From Pleodorina starrii (Eukaryota > Chlorophyta > Chlorophyceae > Chlamydomonadales > Volvocaceae), in NCBI GenBank assembly GCA_030267565.1, contig BRXU01000014.1:2206001-2270000 (forward strand): DNA of 64,000 nucleotides. Reading direction: 5' to 3'. This document shows positions 12,552 through 23,646 of the stretch, piece after piece (within the stretch, counting starts at the first letter, position 1; each line of letters starts with the position of its first letter). Made by a program: the position numbers and the translations under genes. Under the pieces are notes generated by a model that worked only from the letters and a program-made list of their open reading frames with translations, had not been told where the DNA came from and did not search any database.

Positions 12552-13680
12552 GCCGTAGCCCACACATGCGCCCCACGCCCATGTCCCTCGCGGTGTCCCT
12601 CGCTGCCAGGTGGTGGACCCGGAGGCGGGTGATCTGGAGTGCCGGGAGGTGCGGAGGGCCATGGCGCGGGGCATCAGCAGGCTGGCGGGCCTCACGGCGC
12701 TGCAGGAGCTCCGGTGGGTGGCTGGGGGGGTGGCTGGCTGGGTGGCTGGCTGGGTGGCTGGATGAGTGGGTGGGTGCGTCTGCTTTTCGGTTCGTGTGTT
12801 CTGGGGGTTGGGTCCGGACAATTGACCCGCAAGCCCTTTTGCTCCGGTCGCTCCGGCCCCCCCTTTTCTTGCACTTTGCGCCCGGTCGCGGGCCACAGTC
12901 GCACAGAGCGTTTGCACCCGAACCGCCGCGTGCCGCCGTTTTGTAAACTGTTCATCTCCGCCCCCAACGCGTCGTGCGCTGCCTCCCCCTCCTTAACGGC
13001 GCAGGTGGAATGTCCCCGACCCGCTCAGCCTCAAGCGTCGCGGCCTGGAGGAAAAGCTTGCGGTTGGCCGGGTGGGTTTGGCGCTGAGGCCGGGGTGCGG
13101 GGGGGGCCGGGCCGCTTCGATCGGGGGAAGAGCGCCCCTCCGACAGCTTTCTTGGGGTATTTGGAGGGCGGCATGGAGGGGCGTCAGGGAGGGCATAAGG
13201 CGGCAGGTTGGATGGTTTCGGAGTGAAGCTGTGTGTCGCTGTGATCAGCCAGGTGGTGCACGCCGCCGGAGCGCGGGCAGGGCCAGTGCAGACCTTATCC
13301 CCACCCCCCGAAGCGCAGACGTGGTGACAGTCGATGAAACCATACTACGCCGTCCCGCCCCGTCCTGGCCCCGTCCTGGCGCCCCCCCCCCTGGTCTTCG
13401 TCGTCGTTGTCGCCATTCATCCTCATCGCCCTCCTCACCGTCACCGTCCTCACACCCCCCCTTCTGTTACTTTACCGTTCACGGGCTCCGGCCTATACGT
13501 GGATAACCCTCTTTTGCTGCGCAGAACGACCACAACCTGGAGCTGTGTCATCAGTTGTACCACCTGACGGGCCTGCAGCGGCTGTCGCTGCTGTCGCTGC
13601 CCAGCTGCCGCCACCTGCTGGCCGGACTGGACGATCTGCAGGCGCTGCGGCACCTGCCATTCCTGGAGCTGACATCGTAG
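4664..13680 (+). CDS. Very large F-box / leucine-rich-repeat protein
   Basis: Eleven phase-consistent exons: 4664-4744, 4807-4974, 5402-5674, 5954-6022, 6377-6946, 7467-7653, 8054-11885, 12206-12344, 12610-12713, 13005-13071 and 13525-13680 (TAG), about 1881 aa. An F-box lies near the N-terminus (STIPQLVLWCIVQHL ... LRLTCRRWSKTV). LRR units are scattered through the rest, for example LPSLQHLDLRRVPLPEPLL, LTQLRELHLKG, LPRLRRLSLLWA and LTGLQRLSLLSLPSC. The 3.8-kb exon carries long Gly/Ala runs, an RGG-like block (about 10140-10260) and a Gln-rich coiled coil (about 10290-10640) between LRRs. F-box/LRR proteins are substrate receptors of SCF ubiquitin ligases; no substrate can be inferred. The start is the weak point: ATG 4664 needs a 62-nt intron to reach the F-box exon, and ATG 4455 with a GTGCGT donor is an alternative. 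The small exon 5954-6022 is probable, not certain. Confidence 0.8.
5919..5944. repeat. (CCCG)n simple repeat in an F-box gene intron
   Basis: Uninterrupted tetranucleotide run directly upstream of the probable small exon at 5954. Confidence 0.9.
12518..12549. repeat. (AC)n microsatellite
   Basis: Dinucleotide run inside the intron 12345-12609 of the F-box/LRR gene. Similar short AC runs occur in introns at about 21011-21040, 27118-27137 and 27503-27522, and in intergenic DNA near 30310-30325. Confidence 0.9.
13474..13507 (+). repeat. Intron 3'-end repeat (introner-like motif), copy 1
   Basis: Contains CCGGCCTATACGTGGATA. It sits 17 nt before the acceptor AG of the last intron (13072-13524) of the F-box gene, in the sense orientation. 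Near-identical copies occur at 18254-18288 and 19735-19768 on the minus strand, in the sense orientation of a different gene. GATAAC inside the motif could serve as branch point. Confidence 0.8.
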
Positions 13681-15439
13681 AAGGACAGCAGCGGCGGCTG
13701 CGGCTGCCGCTGCTGTTGATGATGCCGCAATGTCGCTGCGGCTGCTGTCGATGATGTCGCGGAGGGCTCTGTGATGTCGCAGCGTGCAGTGGGCATCAGG
13801 AGCTTCTGGCGGCGGTGGCGGTGGCGGTGGCGGTGGCGGTGATTGCGGCGGTGGTGGTGGCGGCGGTGGTGGTGGTGGTGGTGGCGGAGGCCCACGAGGG
13901 TGTTTGGGAGAGCACGGCTCGCAGGGCCGCGACGGGGGCGGGGCCGGCAGTCGCGCGCCGTGCGAGGTCGAGGAGAGGAGCTTGAGATTGGCAGCTGAGA
14001 TTGAGATTGGCAGCTGAGATTGAGATTGGCAGCTGAGATTGAGATTGGCAGCTGATCCCGCGGTGGTGTGGGGTGGTGTGGGGTGATGTGGGGCCAAGGC
14101 GGGGGGCCAATGCATTGGGGCGGTTACGGCGCCGGCGGATGGGTTGCATCTTGCATGCAGAGGGGTATGGGCGCCCCTTGACTCGGGCATAACGCAATAC
14201 GAGTGGGAGGCAGAACGGAAGCCGGGGCAGTATGGAGGCGGGGGGCCGTGATTTCTTGGGCATGTGATACCGTACGTGAGATGTGAGATGAAGGGCGCAG
14301 GCGCGGGCTGGCGAGGGCAGGTGTCCGGCATGGGGCCATGGCTGGATACAGCAGAAACGGGCCTGCAGGCGGGCTGGATGGAGCCGTGTATCCGACGGGT
14401 GGGGAGGGCCGGCGTCGTGCAGGGAGAGTGTGTGCAGTGATGGGAAGGAGGGGTGAGAGAGGGAGTGGGAGCGAGAGAGGAAGTGAGAGGAAGGAGGGGC
14501 GAGGGGAGGAAGGGCGTCTCCAGCAGCAGCAGCAGCAGCAGCGGCGGCTTCGTGGCTTGCGTTGTACGGCCCCCGGAAGGGCCGACGGCGTGTCTCGTAC
14601 AGGTGGGTTGGCCCTGCTGGCGCCCGTTGCTTTCCTTTGCCCGTTGCTTTGGGAGCGCAGGTGCATGCTCAGCAGACAAGGTGTTCAGAGTTCTGGTAGC
14701 CTGCGGTTCGGATGGAGGACGCAACAGGAATACTGTAGAGGCTGGCAGTTTGGGCAGGCACACAGGCTGCCTAAGAACCGAACCCACGCGCGCGGTGGCG
14801 TGTGGCGGAAACGAGATGTCGATGCGGCTACGGCTCTGCGTGCAGATCCGAGCGGCAGCTGAAAAGCAAAGCAAAGCCGGGTTGGCAGGTGACGTGTGGG
14901 GAACCCGGGCTAGTCGGGCCCCGCAAGGCAAGGGCCAAGATGGGTCAGCGACAACCTGTAACCGACCCATGGGTCAGCGCCCGCGCGTGTGTTCGCGGGG
15001 CGCTGACTGCACTGACACAGGCGCGCGACGCGACGCGGTGCAGTGCACCTCACACACCACACATCCTCCCGACAGGACCTTCGGCTGCCTGTCTCCTCCC
15101 CCCCGGAAAAGGCTGTCCACCATCCATTACCGGTACCGGCTCTTACGCGGAACATATACCGGTACCCCAACCCCTTCAGCTACAGTGATGTGCTTGCCAT
15201 TCGGCCCACGCACTCGCATCCGCCCGATCCAGCTCCCCGCCCAGCCCCACCCGCGGCGTCCATCTGACCCTCCCAGCTCCCACCCACCCACCCACCCAGC
15301 CAGTCCGTCTGCACGTGCGCGGGGTCGTTCAGGTCTTCAGGTCCTTCATAAGCCCCTGCGCGTTGGTCCTGTCGTCCCCCGGCCCCCAACATGTGCAGCA
15401 GTGATGGCCTGGGCGCTCAGGGCTTCGCCTCCTGCCGCC
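13681..15439. other. Probable 3' UTR of the F-box gene and intergenic DNA
   Basis: No convincing gene. The stretch holds GGC/GGT triplet runs at 13808-13890, a 19-bp tandem repeat at 13978-14053, a CAG run near 14520-14540, two TACCGGTA palindromes (15128 and 15157) and a TGTAA at 14957-14961 that could be the F-box gene poly(A) signal. A long minus-strand open frame across 13450-14970 is antisense to the last F-box exon and is not accepted. Isolated gene-like minus-strand segments (about 14650-14880 and 15290-15350) could be exons but could not be joined in phase. Confidence 0.4.
13978..14053. repeat. 19-bp tandem repeat, about four copies
   Basis: The unit GAGATTGGCAGCTGAGATT is repeated head to tail about four times just 3' of the F-box/LRR coding region. 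Confidence 0.85.
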
Positions 15440-15679
15440 TCAAGGAGCTTCCCTGGAGCAACCGCACAAATGCTGCCAACTTGCCAGCTCCCTTTCCTTG
15501 ACTGCGAGACCGTATCCTCTCGCATGCCGCTCAGCTCCTAGGCCGTCAATTCCCACCATCCGTCCGCTCCGACACAAAGCCGTCTCACGCCTCGAGAGAG
15601 CGTTTATCCCAATGTCGGCGCCATCCTGAACACGTGCCAGGGTTTCGAGCCAGTTAGCCAATGCGCAATTGCGCAACAT
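15440..15679 (-). CDS. Possible first exon of an unrecognised minus-strand gene
   Basis: ATG at 15679 opens a 79-codon frame in an AT-richer tract, 195 bp from the opposite start at 15874, which fits the head-to-head arrangement of this window. The peptide (MLRNCALANWLETLARVQDG and on) has a normal amino-acid mix and no low-complexity runs. It could splice at a weak GTTGCT donor to a segment coding AYEGPEDLNDPAHVQTDWLA near 15290-15350, in matching phase, but nothing further downstream joins cleanly. No family is recognised. It may be a chance ORF. Confidence 0.2.
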   Translation of the reverse strand: MLRNCALANWLETLARVQDGADIGINALSRRETALCRSGRMVGIDGLGAERHARGYGLAVKERELASWQHLCGCSREAP

Positions 15680-15873
15680 AATCGATTAGGGCGCGATCCG
15701 CACACTACCGTAGCAACAGCCGCATCCCTTTAACTTTGTCCTTCGAGCCCCATCCTATCTAATATGCGATCCGGCAGTTGCGCCAGTGCAGGACATTGCG
15801 AAGAAACGTATGGATATCGTACACGGACCCGCTGGTACGTCAGCGGAGCCGTACCAACCCAACGATCTCAAAA

Positions 15874-17726
15874 ATGGAAGCTTCTTTGCTCCCGCGCTCG
15901 CGAACGAGCAGGACCAAAGCCAGACGACCTAATGCTGAAGAAACGTGTCCAGTGCCGCCCGTGTGTCCGTATACGGTATGTATGGACTAAAGACGTACGT
16001 AGATGGATGCGTGGAGGATAGATAAGAGTGGCCTTCATAGTATTTATTCTTGGGGGGAGGATGTATGCAGGAGCCCTCATGCCACGTGCCCCGCAACGGC
16101 CACAACCACCACCGATGTCAAGGCAACGGCTGCACTGGCGGCCGCAACCAGGGACAGCGGCGGCGCGCGAGCGGCGGCGGCGGCGGCTGCGGAGCCGGCC
16201 GCCGCCGGCCCTGCCGCGGCGCCGCCGCGGCAGTGGCCGGCGACTCGCCAGGGCAGCGCAGGCCAGCGAATCCCATACACGGCAAGCAGCGCCTGTGGTG
16301 GCCAGGAGCGGCGGCGAGACGAGGCGGTCGGAGAAGGAACGACGCGAAATAACACGGAGGCAGTCGGGTGGCAGGCGAAAGGTGGAGCGCTTGTGGGGGC
16401 AGTAATGAGGGGCGCTTTTGGTGGTGGTGGTGATCGGCGGTACGGGTATATGCTGTCCGCGGTACGGTCCCGTCCAGTCCAGTCCAGAGGGGGACCCAAC
16501 AGCCACACAGACACACAGGTATCACAAAGTTCAGTGGAGGAGTCTGGCGGCAGTGCAAGGGACGTGGGGGCGACGGCGCCGCCGCCGCAGCGCGTTAGAG
16601 CGCGGCCTGGGGCGCCTTTCGGCTCTTGACGACGCAGCGACCGACCCACGGGTCTTCACACACGCGCCCGCCCACTGACCTGCGCCCACAGCGCCAGCTG
16701 GATGAGCACGTGGAGGCCCAGGCAGCTGGCAGACTGTACGGCAAAATCGGCGAGCGCCTACAGGGGGCATGGTTTCGGAGCGGTGAGCGGGGGCCGGTGA
16801 GGCTTTTTTGGGGGGGAGGTAGAAAATGATACGGGGGGGAGGGGGAGAGGGGCTGCAGAAGGGCGACCAGGACCAGGTGCGCTACCTGACTGAGACGACG
16901 TTGGCGGACGAACCCAAGACAGGTACGAACAGGTACGAAACAAACTTCACACGTCGTACACAGGCCCTTCTGCGCGTTGCCCGGTAGCTTTCAGGAGCCT
17001 CCGCCGTAAACGGACCGCCCATGCACCTTGCTGCCTACTCCCTCCCTTCGCGCTGCGGTTTCTTCTTCCCCTCCCCTTCCCTTCCCTTTCCCTTTCTCTC
17101 GGTCCAATACAGTGCCGCCAGTACGCGGGCAGTACACTGGCAGTACGGTGGCAGTGGCAGTACACGCCGTCACTCCCTCTCTTTCTCTCGCTCACTCACT
17201 CACCCCGACGTGCATCGCCGCTATCTTGGAGAGAGAGGAGTGGCTGATGGTGGATTCGATGTGCTCCGAGGCGACTGTGCGCCAGGGGTTGGCAGCGGGG
17301 TCGGACGAGCAACCGGGCTGCCGCAGCAACATGCCGCGGTAGGGCTTGGGTTGCCGGAAGCGCCTGGGAGGGAAGGGAAGGGAAGGGAAGGAGCGAAGCG
17401 GAGATGGCAGGTGGGAGCAGTGGGGAGCGTTTGGGAGGTGGGAGCAGAGGGGAGGGTGGAGAGACACAAGGCAGGAAGGGGAGGGGAGGGCAGTGAAGCG
17501 GAGGGAAGCAGAGGGGAAGCTGGGCAAATGCGCGCGAGGGAATGGAATCTGCCAGCGACCCCTTTGCGGCGACGAAACGTAAGGCCGGCCGACGTTCACG
17601 TGCCGGCAAAGACGCGATTCTGCGGTCCCGCGGCAACCCCACCTGGACGTCACGACAATGGGCGACGATGAGGCGCGAGGATCGTACGACGTTTTCCGCG
17701 TCGATGACGTGCCGTACAGCTCCTGA
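15874..17726 (+). CDS. Unrecognised five-exon gene, about 202 aa
   Basis: Model: 15874-15975, 16692-16782, 16848-16922, 17113-17338 and 17612-17726 (TGA). All splice phases agree and the total is a whole number of codons. Exon 1 starts MEASLLPRSRTSRTKARRPN and ends on a GTATGT donor. Exon 2 is helical (QLDEHVEAQAAGRLYGKIGE). Exon 3 gives KGDQDQVRYLTETTLADEPK. Exon 4 includes LEREEWLMVDSMCSEATVRQ. The last exon ends GSYDVFRVDDVPYSS. No membrane segment, signal peptide or known domain is seen. The acceptor of exon 3 is purine-rich and could lie a few bases away; exon 4 could begin later in the same frame, because its first 35 residues read like pyrimidine-tract intron. The intron before exon 4 carries a sense CGCTGCGG motif near 17052. 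A function cannot be given. Confidence 0.45.
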
Positions 17727-18025
17727 ACAGGCGCGGGCGCGAGCATTGGCACACGGGCGCAGGTACAGGCGGGCAGGCGCCACAAACCACGGTTCCCAAC
17801 GGTCGGGCGGGTTTGCGAGGGCTGAGTTTGACCTGGTGAGGGCTGCCCTTGAGAACGGATTGAGGTTCTCCACACGGGTCGCTGCAGCACGCCCGCCGCC
17901 CCGCCCCTGCCCCGGCCCGCCCTTTCCCAATTTGGGAAAGGCCGCATTCATTCGCCCCTCACTGACCCACTGAGGGTCACTCGGTCCGCCAGGCAGTCAG
18001 ACAGACCCACGGGTCGCGGCGGCGC
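17727..18025. other. Short convergent intergenic gap
   Basis: Separates the 3' ends of the 15.9-kb gene and the GINT1/DUF1647-like gene. It holds one GACCC-N2-GGGTC inverted repeat (18004-18015) and nothing else of note. Neither poly(A) signal is obvious. Confidence 0.5.
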
Positions 18026-21000
18026 TCATACCCGAGGCAGGCAGGAGCTGAAGTTGTTGTGCCGGATCAGCAGCGTCCCCGCCGTCTGGTCGTAGCAGTG
18101 CTGGTTGCGGTTGTGGCCGGGTGGCGCGATGCAGGATCCAGGATCCAGGCTGCACGCCACCAGTGGATCCAGGATCCGCTTCTGGGCCGCGCTGCCCCGG
18201 ATGAAACCTGTTGCCGCCGAGAGCGCGCGAGGTTGGGGGCGTGGCGCGGGGGGGTTATCCACGTATAGGCCGGAGCCCGTGAACGGTAACGTAAGAAAAG
18301 AATTCCGTCTCATCTGCAAAAGAACAGCGAGGTAAGCTTGCAAAACAGCGGAGGACGTTATATACAAACCGAGAGGTTGTAGCAAGTACGAGCCCAGCCG
18401 CCGCGGTGTCGAGGCGCGACGATGACGAGGCGAGGCTGGAAGAGAAGTGTAGGAAATTCGCTGAAGTTGCTGAGCGACGTGCTGTGAAGCGAGCCGAGAA
18501 AGTGCAGCTGGGATGCAAGGAATGCCCCAGCCCCCGAAGCCCGCCGGAACCCAACTCACCTACGGCAGGGAAAGAGGAACACACAGCAAGGAAAGGGTGC
18601 GTGAAGACACGGCAAGGACAGCGGGGCAAGCGTTACCGGCGAGACCCCATGCGAGTGCGGCGGGAGCTGCGGCTGGGGCTGGTGGGCTGGAGGGACGGGA
18701 AAGCTGCAAAGGGGAAAGAAAATATAAAAATAAAAGTAGCAAAAGTAGAAAATGAAAGAAGGGCAAGGACATCCTGCAAGTGTACGAGGGGCGGGCGGGG
18801 GTAACCGCGGGCAGAAAACGCAAAGGGCACGCGCAGCACGGGGGGGGCGTGAGCGCCCGGACGGGGGGGCTCCGGGGTGGAAGGCCTCTTGGCACACGGA
18901 CACCACTCGCACGCACGCGGTCCCTTCTTGGTTACCCACCAACCACTCCTCCGCGGCCCACCAACACACTCCCTTCCCCTCTCCCTCCCTCCCACCCTCC
19001 TGTCTCCCGTCCTCCTCTGCCGCCTGTCCACCCAACCGACTCGGCGCGCCGACCGCACCTTGAAAGCCGCCAGCACAGTACGGCAGATCCTTGATCCGCT
19101 CGTACTCCTGGTCCGACATATTGAAGAAACGCCGTACGTAACCCTCGGCCATGTTGCCCAGCGGGAAGCCCTGGCGGTAGGGTGAGGTCGACTGCTGTAC
19201 ACTGACGTGGCCGTGAGCCGCCAGCGCCGCAGCCACCGGCGTCAGCGGACCTCGGAGCTGCGTGCGGGGTTGCGAGTTTGTGGGGTTGTGGGTTTGTGGG
19301 GTTGCGAGTTTGTGGGTTGCGAGTTGGTTGGTTTGCGCCAAATAGGGAGACAGCGGCGGGGGGCGGGCGGAGGCGCTGACGCGCCCTCTCCCCTTCCCTG
19401 CCGCACCAACTCCCGCCCTCGCATCCCCCGGCAAGCTAAGGCTGCACTCCAGGACCCTACCACCACCCCTACCCCCACCTCCACCCACCACCACCACCAC
19501 CACCACCTCCACCCCACCCCCCCCCACCCCCTCACCTCCACCTCCACCCCAACCCCCCACCCCCACCCCCTCCGCCCCCCCCTCACCTCCAGTCCGCAGT
19601 CCAGCCACAGCACCGCCTCCGACAGCTCCTCCAGCGCCAGACGGAAGGCGAGGGCCTTGAAGGCGTAGGTGCGCAGATCGCGGAGGTGGGCGGGGAAGCG
19701 CTCCCAGGGGAAGCGGCGCAGCTGGGGGGGGGGGTATCCACGTATAGGCCGGAGCCCGTGAACGGTATGGTCGGGGCCGGGGGGTCCAGGGAGGGAGGGA
19801 GGGAGGGAGGGGCTAAAGGAGGAACTGGTCGGGACACAGGCGGACAGACAGACAGACAGGCGGACGGGCGCCCATTGTCTTCGCACAGGTCTCCGCACAA
19901 GGCCCGTGAAGAGAGCCTTCGAGGGCCTTATCCGCACCCACCCGCCCCGCCCCGCCTCATTCGCCTCGCGACCCTGCGCCTCCGGGCCAAGCGGCCAAGT
20001 TACCACTTCCCCCCAAATGCCGCCCTGTCTGATGACGTTGCGCTTCCTTAATACCCTAATCCCCCGACGCGCCTCACGCCTCTGCCTTTTGGCCGTACGC
20101 GCCCCAAAAGGACACATGACGCGGGCCTTACGGGCCTTACCCGCCCCCCCTCACCTCGGTTTCCCTCCAGCAACGGATCTGGCCCAACTGCTCACTCGTG
20201 AAACCCAGGTCGTACACAACCACCCGGGTGTACGGCGCCCAGTACTGCAGCGACGCCACCAGATTCTCCAGTCGGTCCATGAAGGAGGCGGAGCAGCCGG
20301 TCACGACGGTTAAGTTGGTTACGTCGTACGGCGCGGCTGGATCCACGTACGGCACGTCGGGCACGTAGTGGCGCGAGGCGGGGAAGGGCCGCACCTGAAC
20401 GGGCCACCTTACCTCCCCCCGGGTCGGATAGGGTCGGGTTTTGTCCGGGTCGGGTTGTGTCCGGGTCGGGTCGGGTCGGGTCGGGACGAAACCCGGGTCG
20501 TGTCGTGTCGTGTCGGGTGGTGATGCGGGCCCCCGGGGTCGTGTCGTGTCGGGTTTTGTCGTGATGCAGCCGGGGCGACGCAACGCCGGGAGGGAGGGAG
20601 GGACAAGGAGGGTAGAAAGGGAGGGCGGGGGAGGAGGGAGAGGCAAAGGGAGGAGAGAAGGGATGTCAGGGACGGGCGAGGCGGGAAGGGAAGGGAGGCA
20701 ACAGCCGCAAAACACACACACAAGGATATAGGAGGTGGCAATGGCACCGGTGTGAGTGCCCTGGTAGATTACGCAGCTGTAGAGCATGCGTTCGGTGGAC
20801 TGAGGACAGTAGGCGCCTGGGGCTAGCTTAGCTGGCACATGGACAATCAGGTGGACGCTGTCCTGTGACGATTACGGCGCAGCGGTTAGCACTTCCCGGT
20901 GCAGTGTGCAGACAAGGTGGTACGCCCCTCCTCAGCAGAGGAGTGCTTCGGCGGTCTCCCGTATGTGGGCGGGTTAGCGCCCCCGGCCAGTGTCGGCCCG

Positions 21001-23106
21001 GCAGATATGTAACAGTTACACACACACACACACACACACACCAACACACCCCAGCCCCCATACCCAACACTCCAGATCCCGGGTTGCACATCAACACCAG
21101 TTGCACTTTGCGCTTCATGCCCCCCATCCCCCCCAACACCCCGCACCCGACAACGCCCCGCACCCCAGCCCCGAGAAGACGCGGCCCCCACCTCGGGCAA
21201 TACACCAGACACGGCAGCATCGCCATCACCACCACCGCCACCGCCACCGCAATCGCCACCATCACCGCCACCGCCGCCACCCGTCGCCGCAGCGCGCCGC
21301 GGCCGCTGCATTCCCCGGCTGCACAATCGCCGCAATCGCCGGCGCTGCCGCCGCCGCTGACGGTGAGAGGCAGCTGCACGCCGCGACGCGCCAACTTGCC
21401 CAGAGACGCCACCGCCGGGAAGCCCCAGATGCGGCGGCCGGCGCCGCCGGCGCCGCTGCCGTACGCCCGCCAGCCCTGCATCGCGCGCCGCCAGCCCTGC
21501 AACAGCGCTACTGCCGTCACCACCAGTAGCAGCTGTAGCACCACCAAACGGCGCAACAGAGCCTTGAGCTCCACAAACCACCGCTCCCGGGCGGTGAAGT
21601 GCGCCATGCCATCGACGTACCTGTCGTACATTTGTCGTGCACGTACGACATTGGAAACCGTACACATACACACATCACGACATCAGCCGGGCGGGCGGTA
21701 TGTGGGATGCCTGGGGTGCATGGCAGGCGGGTAGGGCTTTGCGGGCAGAGTGGCGCATCTGGAGCAATTGAGCTCAGGGTTGTTTTAGGGTTTTAGGGTT
21801 TTTGGGGGAGTGAATGTTATTAAAGATGCCGCAGCGGGGGGGTTGCGGAGGGGAGAGGGTGGTTGGGACAGAGCACCCACCTGTCTCCATCGAGGAGACC
21901 AACCCAGGTGCCGTTGGGCAGCTGCTGCACGTCGGCGTGATGCAGCCGCTCCGCGTTCCACGACAAGCCGTCGCGGCGCGGCTCGTACCGCGTCGCGACG
22001 CGCTCGACGTACGACGTGTCGTTTGCCACGTCCGCGCGCATCAGTACGAGCGCCTCGCCGTAGTAACGGCTACAGTCCTGAGCCCAGCGGTACAGCGCGT
22101 CGCCAGACACGAAGGGCCGCCCGCCGTTGCGCGCAGTGCGCGCGTCGGCGTCGACGCCGTACGGCACTCGCCCGCCGGGCGCCAATGCGGCGGCGGCGCC
22201 CGCCAGGTTGGCGGGATGCGCCCGCCACTCGCCCAGCAGCGAATCGGCGGTGTACAACATCAGTGTGTATTTGGGTTGGCGGGCGGGGGGCGAGCCGACA
22301 CGTGTCGTGAAGATCCACCATTGGCCCCGAAACCATACGGGGGCCGTATCGACGTACTTTGCGGGCGCGCCGAACTGGAACCAGCGCCGTGTGGCGGGCC
22401 AGCCCGGGTCGTACGGCCGGCGCTTCATCACCAGACGCCAGCCAAAGGGAAACTCCTCAGGTGAAGTGCCGTACACCCGTACGGCGCCATCCCTGGCGCC
22501 CGACGTCTCCGGAAACATGAGGTACTGCGACGTCGTGTTGTCGTACATGACGAGCGGGAAGGACAGGTGGAAGGTCTCCGACAGCGCGGTGCCCAGGTAG
22601 CGCCAGGTCGTACCGCCGTCGTACGACACCGCGACGCCGATTTCTCCGATGTAGCGCGCCAAGTTTTTCATTTCGAAAAAAGCGAACCAGGGTGTCGAAC
22701 CGTTGGGACCGGGCGGCACGGCGGCCGCGAGGGCGCGAGGGCCGCCGCCCTCGGCTGGCTGTCCCGGTGTCGGCGGTGCGGGGATGAAGAGAAAAGGGTC
22801 GGCGACGAAGCTGACCGCGGTCAGGTTGACGAGTGTGGCGCAGGTAAGGACCGGCTCGTAGGAGATGTTGAGGCGCAAGGGGTCGGGTGAGCCCGTCGCT
22901 AGACCGATCCGCCAGGAACCCTCATAATCCCAGGAGCAGGCATCAAGGCCGTGGCTCGGTGGCTTGCGCGTGAACCATCGCAGCTTCACCAGGCCAGACG
23001 GCCTGTCGATTAGGGGGTCTATGAAAAGTATGAGGGCTACGCATAGGCTTAGGGCGATGTAGGCCACGAGTCTGACGCGGCCGTGCTGCCAGCCCGAGGG
23101 CAGCAT
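18026..23106 (-). CDS. GINT1-type N-terminal domain fused to a DUF1647-like putative glycosyltransferase
   Basis: Seven phase-consistent exons: 23106-21881, 21620-21192, 20857-20722, 20394-20155, 19721-19587, 19257-19059 and 18207-18026 (TGA); about 848 aa. An N-terminal signal-anchor helix (RLVAYIALSLCVALILFID) suggests a type II Golgi protein. Residues about 60-410 resemble the GH43-like N-terminal domain of plant glucosamine inositolphosphorylceramide transferase: FVADPFLF, FFEMKNLARYIGEIGVAVS, GTALSETFHLSFP, LMFPETSGARDGAVRVY, NGGRPFVSGDALYRWAQDC. Two hydrophobic stretches follow (LVVLQLLLVVTAVALLQG; VAAVAVMVAIAVAVAVVVM). The C-terminal part has LTVVTGCSASFMDRLENLV, RVVVYDLGFTSEQLGQIRCW, RTYAFKALAFRLALEELSEA, VLWLDCGLE and a closing CIAPPGHNRNQHCYDQTAGT, as in DUF1647-like proteins, which are thought to be glycosyltransferases. 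Enzymatic role is inferred. Sphingolipid or glycoprotein glycosylation is possible; the acceptor is unknown. Confidence 0.75.
18254..18288 (-). repeat. Intron 3'-end repeat (introner-like motif), copy 2
   Basis: Same motif as 13474-13507, on the minus strand, 46 nt before the acceptor of the intron 19058-18208 of the GINT1/DUF1647-like gene. Confidence 0.8.
19735..19768 (-). repeat. Intron 3'-end repeat (introner-like motif), copy 3
   Basis: Same motif, on the minus strand, separated only by a C-run from the acceptor of the intron 20154-19722. Confidence 0.8.
20404..20500. repeat. GGGTC-rich degenerate pentamer array
   Basis: Repeated GGGTC units, in part GGGTCGTGTC, within the intron 20721-20395. 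Related pentamer arrays lie in other introns at 32278-32293 and 56461-56539. Confidence 0.75.
21783..21806 (+). repeat. Interstitial telomere-like repeat
   Basis: Two adjacent TTTTAGGG units, the Chlamydomonas-type telomere repeat, inside the intron 21880-21621 of the minus-strand gene. A reverse-orientation AACCCTAAA-like stretch is at about 52900-52920. Confidence 0.6.
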
Positions 23107-23646
23107 GGCTGTGTCGCTGCTGCCCTCGGGGACCTGCTGCTGTTCCGAATCCGTCGGCTGGATCGTCTTTCTTGTCTATGCTCTAAGAAATTGATGCGGT
23201 GACCTACAAGGAGTGGCGGAGAAGTGGCTGTATTTGTAATTTGATGCCTTCGCGCCGCTGTCAGTCAGACTGTGATTGGTCAACGGTCGTCGTCAAGCGT
23301 GTCTTCTTTCAACGGTACAAGTGCACAGACCGGAACGAAATGTACTTTGTTTCCGAACATCACACAATTGAATAAATCGGCAGCGCCGTACACCAGCCGT
23401 TGAAAGCTAGCCAACCCATTTGCGCATGTAGAAAGTGCCCTATGAGAATCTTAGTTGGTTTAGACGCACTAGCACTGATACTTCACAGCCTGTGCGAAAT
23501 TTGTGACTCTCAATTCTCCGGCCTACCAGCTTGCATTCCCTTTATTTAACGCTTTTCGTTTCATAATTTAACTTACTTGCATACATCCCAATTGCTTTCG
23601 CCAGCGTCTGCATCGAATACCAGCGTCCCGGGCCGCCGCCAACGCA
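23107..23646. promoter_or_regulatory. Divergent promoter region between GINT1-like and SET-like genes
   Basis: 540 bp of clearly lower GC between two opposite ATG codons. No ORF of interest and no recognised motif. Confidence 0.5.

Noticed and set aside
13450..14970. 506-codon minus-strand frame
   Set aside because: It is antisense to the last F-box/LRR exon and made largely of Pro/Ser/Thr runs from GC-rich triplets. One internal part (about 14650-14880) looks gene-like but could not be joined to neighbours.
17192..17951. Two 251-codon minus-strand frames
   Set aside because: Overlap each other and the exons of the phase-consistent plus-strand model; composition is low-complexity.
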